Shown here: positions 39,156-47,290 of the stretch, piece by piece
Position numbering within the stretch: the stretch's first letter is position 1
Layout of the letters: each line of letters begins with the position of its first letter
From: Leishmania infantum JPCM5
Taxonomy: Eukaryota > Euglenozoa > Kinetoplastea > Trypanosomatida > Trypanosomatidae
DNA length: 64,000 nt
Assembly (NCBI RefSeq): GCF_000002875.2
Contig: NC_009396.2
Coordinates: 7,501 to 71,500 of the forward strand
Reading direction: 5' to 3'
The notes under the pieces: generated by a model
Database searches by the model: none
Seen by the model: the letters and a program-made list of their open reading frames with translations, nothing else
What the model was told of the DNA's origin: nothing
Position numbers and translations under genes: made by a program

Positions 39156-40520
39156 ATGAGCTACGCCACTTTGGCGTTGTGCGCATGCGTCCTCTATGCC
39201 CCTCACGCCGTCTTGTGCGGGATGGCGCTCCTCTGGCAGCCCATGCTGATGGTAATGAGCATCCTCGCCTCCTTTATTGCCTTTCTGCCACTTGTGATGA
39301 CGGGACTGATATTTCAGGTGCTGCGCTGGGCAGGAGTCGCGGACGTGACCACGGCCGCGTGGGTGGTGGTAATTCACTTGATAGGACAGAATGCCTCGCG
39401 AGTTGGAACGCTGCACGTGTGCCTGCGTCTGCAGCGACTTGGGTGGCAACACGGCTGGCTTTTAGTGCGTAGCCGGTTTCCTTTAGTCCCCATGAGCATC
39501 GCCGTCGGCGCCGGCTTCGCTGCAGCGTCGCTTCTCGTGGGTGGCGGCGCCCTTCTTGCGGAGGCGTTGGAGGTTGGAAGGGATTTGACTGGCAGTCGGA
39601 GAGCCTCATCCATCTCGACTGTCACTGCGCAAAAGATTGACTTTCTCGCTTCCAGCGGCAACTGCGCGCGGCTTTCTCGGCTTCTGCAGTCGTGCTTTCA
39701 ACAGACATTCTTCAGCTGCGGGCAGGTGGCGTGGACGGTGATGATGGGGCAGGCGTACGCTGCCCTGTGGCCTCAGGATGTGGCGGAGGACTTGTGGAAA
39801 CACACAGCGCGTGCAAACGGTGCCGACGAAACCGCGACTCTTGGCGCTGTGACAACAGCATGGGCCGAGGAGGCTGGCAGTGCACCTATGCCGCATGCAC
39901 TGAGGGCAGAGGAGTCCGTACGGGAGGGCACCTCTGAGCTCCTGCTGGCGGATGAGGAACTTGTGCCGGTTGCCGGAGACGACGGGCCGGGAACTGCGGT
40001 CCACAGCGTGAGACGTGAGCACGCATCTGCCGCTGCGCCGCCAGTGCCGCGCGAGGAGGCGGAGGCAAGCCAGCGCGTGGCCTGCAGTGCTGTGTACTTT
40101 GAAAGAAGCGGTGCTGGCGCAGTGGCTGGCATAGCCCCGTCAGCGGGGCCATCCATAAGTGAAGCGAGGAAATGTTCCACCTCAGCGATGCGTCAGGACA
40201 TGTCATCGTCGCCATCGTCGTCCGCCGAGGTGGCTGGGCGGCTTGTGGCCGACTCCGTATTCGCGCAGCGGCTGCCTGCTGCTGTCCTCACCGGCGCGGC
40301 AGCATTGGTCCTTCATATGATGTTTGTACTGCTGCCTGTGGCGGCGATGGCAGCTGATTCGGCGTCTGCACAGAGCACGGCAACTCTCTCATCAGCCAGG
40401 CGCTCGGAAGGGTGCCTCGTTAACGTATCTCTGCAGTGCGTCGTGACGCTGGTGTCGGTGTTGTGGGGACTTTGCATTGTGGAGTTGGAACGCCACCCTT
40501 TCACCTACGCGCTTCTCTGA
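39156..40520 (+). CDS. Seven-helix membrane protein, candidate APH-1 (gamma-secretase subunit), 454 aa
   Basis: Seven hydrophobic segments lie at about residues 4-27, 30-56, 64-79, 111-138, 178-203, 373-399 and 421-444, with a 170-residue acidic/Ser-rich loop between the fifth and sixth. Number, spacing and local sequence recall APH-1, the scaffold of the intramembrane protease gamma-secretase. The N-terminal helix pair matches in pattern (APHAVLCGMALLWQP like GPAFALFLITVAGDP). SRVGTLHVCLRLQRLG parallels FRFAYYKLLKKA, and ALVLHMMFVLLP places a His in helix 6 as in the conserved GSHLLTSGLTFLNP. The other conserved intramembrane His appears as Gln190. If correct, the loop is a lineage-specific insert. 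The start is ATG 39156, which gives the extracytoplasmic N-terminus expected of APH-1. Other polytopic families cannot be excluded. Confidence 0.5.
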   Translation: MSYATLALCACVLYAPHAVLCGMALLWQPMLMVMSILASFIAFLPLVMTGLIFQVLRWAGVADVTTAAWVVVIHLIGQNASRVGTLHVCLRLQRLGWQHGWLLVRSRFPLVPMSIAVGAGFAAASLLVGGGALLAEALEVGRDLTGSRRASSISTVTAQKIDFLASSGNCARLSRLLQSCFQQTFFSCGQVAWTVMMGQAYAALWPQDVAEDLWKHTARANGADETATLGAVTTAWAEEAGSAPMPHALRAEESVREGTSELLLADEELVPVAGDDGPGTAVHSVRREHASAAAPPVPREEAEASQRVACSAVYFERSGAGAVAGIAPSAGPSISEARKCSTSAMRQDMSSSPSSSAEVAGRLVADSVFAQRLPAAVLTGAAALVLHMMFVLLPVAAMAADSASAQSTATLSSARRSEGCLVNVSLQCVVTLVSVLWGLCIVELERHPFTYALL

Positions 40521-42076
40521 TCATCGCCAGGCTCGTGAGTGTGCCGACGCGGGTTACGGTTATCAGGGTTGGCAATGGGCGCATACCTGTCTCTTTTTAC
40601 ATGTGGCGTTGCCGAGTGGGTTTGGATTCGTATGGGTGCTGCTGTCTGTTCTGGCCTCCCCACCGCCCCATCCGTTCCGACGCCTCCGCATTATCACGCT
40701 TGTCTTTCGCTTTAATGCTTCGATACTGTTGGGTGTGCGCCTGCTGAAGGTCTTCCTCCGCGCCGTTGTGTACAGATCATGTTCCCTTACGGCCCTGTGT
40801 TGTGCATAGGTTGCAAAATCGAAGACAGCGCGCCGCTGCCCTGACCTCGTGGCAGGCGATACTTTCACTGCCATGTGCAGAGTGCATATTCCAATGACTC
40901 GTAGCGCGAGGGGGCTGTGTGCAGATACTTCTGGCCGACGTTGGGTGAAGCGCCCGACAGACCCTCTGCCCATGTGCGCATCCCTTCGCCCGTTGCCCTG
41001 CTATGCAACGTGTCACTCCTGTGTGCGAGGAGGGAGGGGGTGGGGCCATCGCCGCCCACGCCCATCTTCCATCTTCGCGAACTCCTTCCTGCTATTCTCC
41101 CGGTCTCTCATGGTTTTGTGCTGGCGCTTGCATAACCTGCGCTTGAGCAGCAGACCGCAGCTCTGGACACCGCGTTGGCGACGTAGACGACTTCGCAAAG
41201 GCTGCGAGTGCATTGTCTGTAAAATCGGTTCACAAGAGGCTTTACGGCGTGCGCGCACCCACGACGCGAGTGGAACGGACGACACAGTCACACGCGAGCG
41301 CACGCGGGCAACCTCCATCGTCATCGTTTCCTAAGTCGAAGGCGAGGACCGCGCCACCTCTGCCCCCCCCTCCCCCTCACCCGCCTCCTGTCCCTGTGGG
41401 TTTATGCAGAGTACAGCGGCCCCCTCTCCCTCTCACACGCAGACGCCAGGCAAACGGGTCATCGCACTCGTCGCTTCGCTTCACAGGTTCGGCAGCGCTA
41501 CGCCCGAGCTCTGCTCACCCCCGACTCGCATCGCGTTGCCCGTGCCGCTATATTGTTTGACCTCGCTTGCTGAAGGTTTGCCTGTGCGGCGGCGGCTGTG
41601 GGGCGAGCACGAGCTCACGAGAACGAAAGACGCCATCGAGCAGCGGCAGCAACGGGCGACGACGGCAGGCACGAAACGAACGCTGCCACCTCGCCGCACG
41701 GTTGTTGGTCCGCTACGTCTGCTGTCGTTGCACGTATCCGCAACGGCTGGCCGCAGCGCTGGCCTTCTGCGTAGGTTCGCTGCTACTACTATGTACGATC
41801 GCGTTGGCATTGCCAGAGAGCGAACCCTCAACTCTGGAAGAAATCGAGCCGTATACTCACGTAGTCTACTGCGGGTCTCTGAAAGAAGGTTGTGAGCGCA
41901 CGCTGAGGTCCGGGCCCAGAGGAGAGCTCTCGTCGTGACTTTGTCGAGCACGAAGCGTGAGAGGCGGCCTACAGACGCACTCAGCGGGTCGCCGCCCGCT
42001 GCGCAGAGGTGGCTGAGGCGTTTCGCACGGCCTCTTTTTGTGCCAGGGGCTCAGGGTGAGGCGTCGGGGGGCCTCA
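40521..42076. other. 1.6-kb gene-free stretch before the LRR gene
   Basis: No gene. A C-rich pyrimidine tract (about 41357-41398) followed by an AG at 41408-41409 marks a probable acceptor. The remaining 667 bases would then be the LRR gene's leader. A 163-codon frame at 41404-41895 would begin upstream of that acceptor and is not accepted. Confidence 0.5.
41408..41409 (+). promoter_or_regulatory. Candidate spliced-leader acceptor for the LRR gene
   Basis: A nearly pure pyrimidine block of about 40 bases, then TTTATGCAG. It is the strongest acceptor-like site in this gap, though 668 bases before the chosen ATG. Confidence 0.4.
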
Positions 42077-45000
42077 ATGAGAAGCAAAGTGGCCGGGGGC
42101 GCTGTGCCCAAGGCGCAGGAGGAGGGCGTGGCTGTCTCGGCCGCCGTGCCATCAGCACCGCGGTCGTCGGTCAACAAGCGTGGCCGCCTCACTCACCACG
42201 GCAGCGTTGGCGGTGCTCTCACAGGTGTGCAGAAGGGCACCGCACCACCGCTGTCGGCGAGGCTCTATGAGGACCCCTGCACAGAGGCGCTCGACCGGCG
42301 CAACAGTTCGCCGGCGGCTCCCCACGCACGGACGTCGAACGCGACGCATGCGCGTCCTTCCAGCTCCGTGGTTCCGGGCCGGAAGACCGCTGCTGCAGCA
42401 ATGAGGCAACCACCCCCGTCCCTCAGCGCAGCAGCACAGCCGTTGGGCAACGCTGCCGCCGTGGAGGAGGCAGTGGCGTGCTCAACGGATGAGCCATCCA
42501 CGGGCCCGTCTGCGGTCGGTTGTGCTGTCCTCAGTGAAGCAGTCAAAAGTCGCATGAGCACCACCCACCCTGCCTTAAGACTCCCCAGCGCCGGTGTTTT
42601 CGCAGAGTCTCCAGCGGCGGCAGCGGCGCGACGGGCCTCCAGTTCGTCGACTGCGGCGCCAGTGAGACATGCTGAGGTGTTGTGTGTCGCGCTGCCGGAA
42701 ATGCCCCTCCCGCAAACACCGCAAAGGGTATCTGCTGCCGGTGGTGGACGGCTGGAGCTGCGCATGCGAGGGCTGGTGGCACTTCCCTGCCTGCACCTGT
42801 CCGCAGCACCTAAGTCACCGTCGCTGGATGCGAGGCACGAGTCGACTACGTCGTCGTCCGTTCACGGAAGCGGCGATGTCGCGGCAGGGCGTCTGCACGC
42901 CGTCAGTTTTCGGCAGAACGCCATCAGCAGCCTCTCTACGCAGTCTGTTCGCGCCATGTCGACTTCGCAAGCCTCACTAATCGTGCCTCGCAGCTCCCCT
43001 CTGCAATGCTACGCGCATGTGTCCTCGCTTGACCTCACGCACAACGCGCTTACATCGATTGCCGGGATCGATGCCCTGAGGTGCCTGCGCTCGCTGCGCC
43101 TCGCGTTCAACAGACTGACTTCGCTGGCGCCGCTCTGGGCGTCGCGGTACGTAGCGCAGCTCGACGTGCTCGATGTGAGCTCGAATGCGCTGACGGAGCT
43201 GCTCTCCGCAGAGGATGTGCACGCCTTGAAAAGGCACCAGATTCGCATCGTCACGCACCCCACGCAGGCGCACAGCGCCGCCCATGGGTGCCCCAACGCC
43301 AAGTGTGGCGTGTACAAGGCGATGGGTCTGCGGGTTCTGTACGCGTCCGACAACAAATTTTGCGAAGTGCCGAGTGCGATCTACACCTTCACGCAGCTGA
43401 CAGATCTGCGGCTGAGCAAGAACGTAATCGAGAGTGTGCCGGACGGCTTTCCGGTGCGGGCATGTCTGCCGCAGCTGACGCGTTTAGATTTGAGCATGAA
43501 CAAGCTCCCTGCTGCCATGGTCGAGGCCGTGACAGCGCGCGCCGAAGAGGTGGCTGAGTCGCCGCTCCATCGTCGCCGCACATCCACCACATCACCGTCA
43601 TTTGCACGAGTAAAAGGCTACCGCCGCGCTTCGGCTCACCGTTCTCACGGCGCCACCGATCCCTCGGCAGGTGCAAAGACTGCCGCCCTTTCTTCGTCAA
43701 TCTCGAGTGCATTGAAGGCCGGGGAAGATGCCTCATCGGAGGAGGCAGGGAGTGGCGCTGTGCACGGCGCCGAGTGCAGTCGTGATATCCAGTCTCGTGT
43801 GCCAGGCGGAGCCAAAGAAAATGGCAGAGCGGCTGCGGAGGAGGGTGATGGCGTTTCTGCCGTCAATGGCTCCGGACAGCGCCGCTCATCGGCCTCTGCG
43901 GCAAAGGTGGCCGATGACGCGGAGTCGAACGGAAGTCGCGGCACTCTGCTCCAGCTGAAGGCAGATGCGGCGGTCTCACCTCAGCCGCCGACCAAAACGC
44001 GTCATGAGAGCGCCTCGGCCACAGCGTCCAGCCCGTCCACGCGGAAGGCGACCGCCTCTCTGCCGCCCACGGCGCCCGCCATCGCTACCGTATCGGCTCA
44101 GAAGTCGCAGCAGCAAGACGCCGTCCAATGCGTAGCGGAGAATGTCTACAGTATAGATCTCAGTCTGTGGGCGGCGGTGGTGCGTCGACGGCTTGAGGAG
44201 GTGCTGCGGAGATCGCCTGACAGCGACGCGAGTGGCGCACCGGGAGCTGCGTCAACGTTCTCCATGCACGAGCTGCTGGTGTCCCTCTCCGACACCCTCG
44301 GCGGAAACAGCGGCGGCGGTGGCGCGACTGCGCTGCCGCGCTATCGACGCCGTCCGGCGGCCACGGCCCGTACGATGGCGGCCCTTACGCAGTGTCTGCC
44401 GTCGTGCTCCCTGTCCTACAGCGAAGAGGCCCAAGTGCGTCGCCCGCCTCTTCTGCTGCTCACCGGCATATCCGCTGCCGTGGCGGCAGACGAGAGCGAG
44501 CTGCTCCTCTACGAGGTGTTGGCCCTTCACATTGTGCACAACTGCCTGTGCACGGCAAAGAGTGCCGCCGGTGGGGTGAGCCCGCCATACGCAGCATCCA
44601 CGGCCTCCTCTCGGGCGCTTAATTCGGCTGAACTGATATTGCAGCAAGCGTGCAAATACGAGAACAGCAGCGAGCCACTCCTCCGCGCCGAAGCGCCGGC
44701 GGCCGATCGCGCGAGCGGCGGTGAACTGCCTCCGCTACGGCCAGGTAGCCCAGGAAGCGGTCGAGGTGGCGGCACTGTGCGGCAGTTGAATTTCGCTGTG
44801 CCGTTGCAAACCGTTCACGTAATTGCTTGCACAGACACTGCAGCCACCCCTCACAGCTCCGTGTCGGCCTTGTGGGCATATCTCACCTGGCGGCAGCGGT
44901 GGGAAGCCGCCGTGTCTTGCCGCCGGCTCCCAAACAAGAGCGACTACATCTGTGAGCTTGGGATGCAGGCTGCAGATAAGCATGCGTCGCACCCGCTGTC

Positions 45001-46171
45001 ATCTGACGCTCCGTCCGTGACGTCGGAAGCGAATGGTAGCGGCACGCACGCGGCCCGGCATTGTGCGGCAGTGGTGCCCCTTTATCCCTTCGCTGCGAAC
45101 TCCCCCGTCCCGCGCGCACGGGAGGAGCACTGGTTGCACGAGTACAGACCCGCGTCGTACTGCGTAGTGCCGCCTGCGTGGGAACTCCTCTACGATCTTC
45201 TCCTCCGCCCATCCGCGCTGGAAAAGACATCGCTGAAGCGGCCGCATGTACCTGCCGTTCCGCCACTGTTGGCCGGGGTGGGCAGTCGCGTGCAACACTT
45301 GCGTGGCACACCCATGTCTCTCGCATGCGTGCTGCTCTGCGCCGTCGACTATTCGGGCTGTGCTGGGGCATCGCCAATGTGTGCATCTCCGACATCACCG
45401 GTGCTGCGCTGGCCAACGCCGGGTACTGGAGGCCCTGCCGCTAGCGGCGCGGGAAACGGCACTTGCGCCATCACCGCCTCCCACGTCCCGTGTGAGGGCG
45501 TCATTCGCCGCGCTCTCCAGTGGCGCCAACACAGCCAGCAGCTGTGGAGTCATGTGGAGAGGGAAGCCAACATTGTCGCTGCGGAGCAGGTGACGTCGTG
45601 CAGCATGCCGCTGTACAGCGCTGAAGAGGTACTCCAGAGCCGGCAGGCGGCCGTTGCGGCACTGAGCTCTCCGGGGGCACACGATACTCGCCTGCGGTGC
45701 GGGCTGTTCGGGCAGAACGGCGTCTCAGAGGAGGCAGTCGAAAGCGCCGCCGCTTCTGAGGAGGGAGCGTCTCAGCCGCAGTGTCGCAGTCTTGCCTTAG
45801 CAAAACCGCTATCGCAACTGCTTAGGTCCGCCTCGAACACTGCGGCATCCTGTTCCGCAGAGCCCTGTGAGAGCAAGACCGCAACCGCCACAGATACGAC
45901 CATGCGGAGCCGCGAGATTGAAGGGTGCAGCACACCCGCAGTGGCGGTTGGTGCTGATGGCGGGAGCGCGCCAGCTGCGGCAGTGGATGCTGTGGGCGGC
46001 GAGGCAGATGAGCACGGCGGCATTGAAGGACAAGACGGTGCTGACGCAGCCGCGAGATTCAACGAGGTGCGCGATGACAACACGGCTGGCAGCGCGGTGT
46101 CGGCGACGGCGACAGCAGCGCAGACCCCCGAATTGCCCGCGGAGGATGCCTGGTGGCTCTGTGAGAACTGA
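42077..46171 (+). CDS. Leucine-rich-repeat protein with long low-complexity regions, 1364 aa
   Basis: Residues 1-300 are Ala/Ser/Pro-rich and probably disordered. About 314-480 hold at least five leucine-rich repeats of the SDS22-like kind (SLDLTHNALTSIAGIDAL, SLRLAFNRLTSLAPL, VLDVSSNALTELL, LYASDNKFCEVPSAIYTF, LRLSKNVIESVPDGF, RLDLSMNKLP). After another disordered part, a second folded region spans about 700-1180, with hydrophobic strands (PPLLLLTGISAAVA, LLLYEVLALHIVHNCLC, TPMSLACVLLCAVDYSGC) and a Trp/Tyr-rich segment (EYRPASYCVVPPAWELLYDLLL). I do not recognise this second domain. SDS22-like repeats mediate protein contacts, for instance with phosphatases or in flagella. The start is ATG 42077; the frame opens upstream at TTG 42038. 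Its tail is Ala/Thr-rich, ending in AWWLCEN. Confidence 0.78.
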   Translation: MRSKVAGGAVPKAQEEGVAVSAAVPSAPRSSVNKRGRLTHHGSVGGALTGVQKGTAPPLSARLYEDPCTEALDRRNSSPAAPHARTSNATHARPSSSVVPGRKTAAAAMRQPPPSLSAAAQPLGNAAAVEEAVACSTDEPSTGPSAVGCAVLSEAVKSRMSTTHPALRLPSAGVFAESPAAAAARRASSSSTAAPVRHAEVLCVALPEMPLPQTPQRVSAAGGGRLELRMRGLVALPCLHLSAAPKSPSLDARHESTTSSSVHGSGDVAAGRLHAVSFRQNAISSLSTQSVRAMSTSQASLIVPRSSPLQCYAHVSSLDLTHNALTSIAGIDALRCLRSLRLAFNRLTSLAPLWASRYVAQLDVLDVSSNALTELLSAEDVHALKRHQIRIVTHPTQAHSAAHGCPNAKCGVYKAMGLRVLYASDNKFCEVPSAIYTFTQLTDLRLSKNVIESVPDGFPVRACLPQLTRLDLSMNKLPAAMVEAVTARAEEVAESPLHRRRTSTTSPSFARVKGYRRASAHRSHGATDPSAGAKTAALSSSISSALKAGEDASSEEAGSGAVHGAECSRDIQSRVPGGAKENGRAAAEEGDGVSAVNGSGQRRSSASAAKVADDAESNGSRGTLLQLKADAAVSPQPPTKTRHESASATASSPSTRKATASLPPTAPAIATVSAQKSQQQDAVQCVAENVYSIDLSLWAAVVRRRLEEVLRRSPDSDASGAPGAASTFSMHELLVSLSDTLGGNSGGGGATALPRYRRRPAATARTMAALTQCLPSCSLSYSEEAQVRRPPLLLLTGISAAVAADESELLLYEVLALHIVHNCLCTAKSAAGGVSPPYAASTASSRALNSAELILQQACKYENSSEPLLRAEAPAADRASGGELPPLRPGSPGSGRGGGTVRQLNFAVPLQTVHVIACTDTAATPHSSVSALWAYLTWRQRWEAAVSCRRLPNKSDYICELGMQAADKHASHPLSSDAPSVTSEANGSGTHAARHCAAVVPLYPFAANSPVPRAREEHWLHEYRPASYCVVPPAWELLYDLLLRPSALEKTSLKRPHVPAVPPLLAGVGSRVQHLRGTPMSLACVLLCAVDYSGCAGASPMCASPTSPVLRWPTPGTGGPAASGAGNGTCAITASHVPCEGVIRRALQWRQHSQQLWSHVEREANIVAAEQVTSCSMPLYSAEEVLQSRQAAVAALSSPGAHDTRLRCGLFGQNGVSEEAVESAAASEEGASQPQCRSLALAKPLSQLLRSASNTAASCSAEPCESKTATATDTTMRSREIEGCSTPAVAVGADGGSAPAAAVDAVGGEADEHGGIEGQDGADAAARFNEVRDDNTAGSAVSATATAAQTPELPAEDAWWLCEN

Positions 46172-47290
46172 CGAATCTGTGCCAGTGTAAGGTAGCCGTT
46201 ATCATTAAGCACGAGCACATGGGTGCCTGAGCCTGCCATTCGCAATCAAAGTCAGCGCGAGCATCGGTGCTTGTGTGAAGTCGGGTCGTTGGCGTCGTTT
46301 GCCGCGGCCAACCCGTGTGCATGCCACCGGCACCTTCGTTGTCTGGGAGTTCATGGAAGGGCAGACGTGCACATCAATTTCAGGGCGCCCACCCTCCCGC
46401 AGGTGGTGCACTAAAGCGACGTGGTTTATCGCCGTGTTCGTCCGTGCCCCTCAAAGCACGACTGCCTTGTGTCTTCTGGTGCACGGTGTCCCGGCTACCT
46501 TCGCGGCGGCGAAGCGTCTCGTGCTCGCGTATGTGGGCATGCACGCCGGACTGCCTGGGCACCCGCTCCATGCGGGGTCGCCGTCAGTGCACGTCCCTTG
46601 CATTTTTCCGTCACTCTTTTCTCTCTTCAGCCTCTGTGCATGCGTACCTCTCTCGCAACGGACGGCGTGGCGGCTGCTCTAATGTTTATGCCTCCACCCA
46701 ACTGCACAGTGAAACGTACATGTTTTGTGAGTGAGTCAGTTTAGCATAGTGAAGAAGACGTGTCAGGTGCAGTGCCCGCCGTCCATCTTCCAAAGTCCTC
46801 AAGTGCACACTTCCCCTGCCTTTCGTGCTCTTCCTGCGTCATCGGCGACGGCTCGAGTGCGAGGCCGCTCATTCGAGGGGACGGTCACAAGGCTAGGTCA
46901 GGGAGGGCGAAGGGGTGAGAGCACTTATCGTCTGCACCTCCGTGCAGGAACACTCAAGCCTTTGCACTCTGTCACCTACCCACACACGTCTCGCGCGAGC
47001 GGGCGCATCGTATTTTGCATGTCTTCTCTCCCCCTCCCACTCCCCATCGATTCACGACCTCCGTCACCCTGGCTGCACTCTTCCCCCCCCCCCGCCCCTA
47101 CCGTGTACCGCTAATCTTGGGTGGCCTTCTCCTATATATCCCCCGTCTTGCCTTCCTCCTCGTTATTGGTTTGCTTTCGCCTTTTCGCATTCTCATTGCG
47201 CTGCGCGTGTGTGGAGGCTTGTTGCACCACCACCACGACCCCCTACTTTTGTCCTTCCCGCGGTGTCCGGCGTCCGCGCCTACCTGCGCC
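46172..47290. other. 1.1-kb gene-free stretch before ALG9
   Basis: No gene. Contains a C-rich tract (47083-47098) in the ALG9 leader and several pyrimidine stretches. An acceptor AG at 47215-47216, 75 bases before the ALG9 ATG, follows a T/C-rich stretch (47150-47200). Confidence 0.5.

Noticed and set aside
41404..41895. 163-codon + strand frame with its own ATG
   Set aside because: It begins just before a strong acceptor AG (41408-41409), so its ATG would be removed by trans-splicing, and its translation is Pro/Ser/Arg-rich without features.
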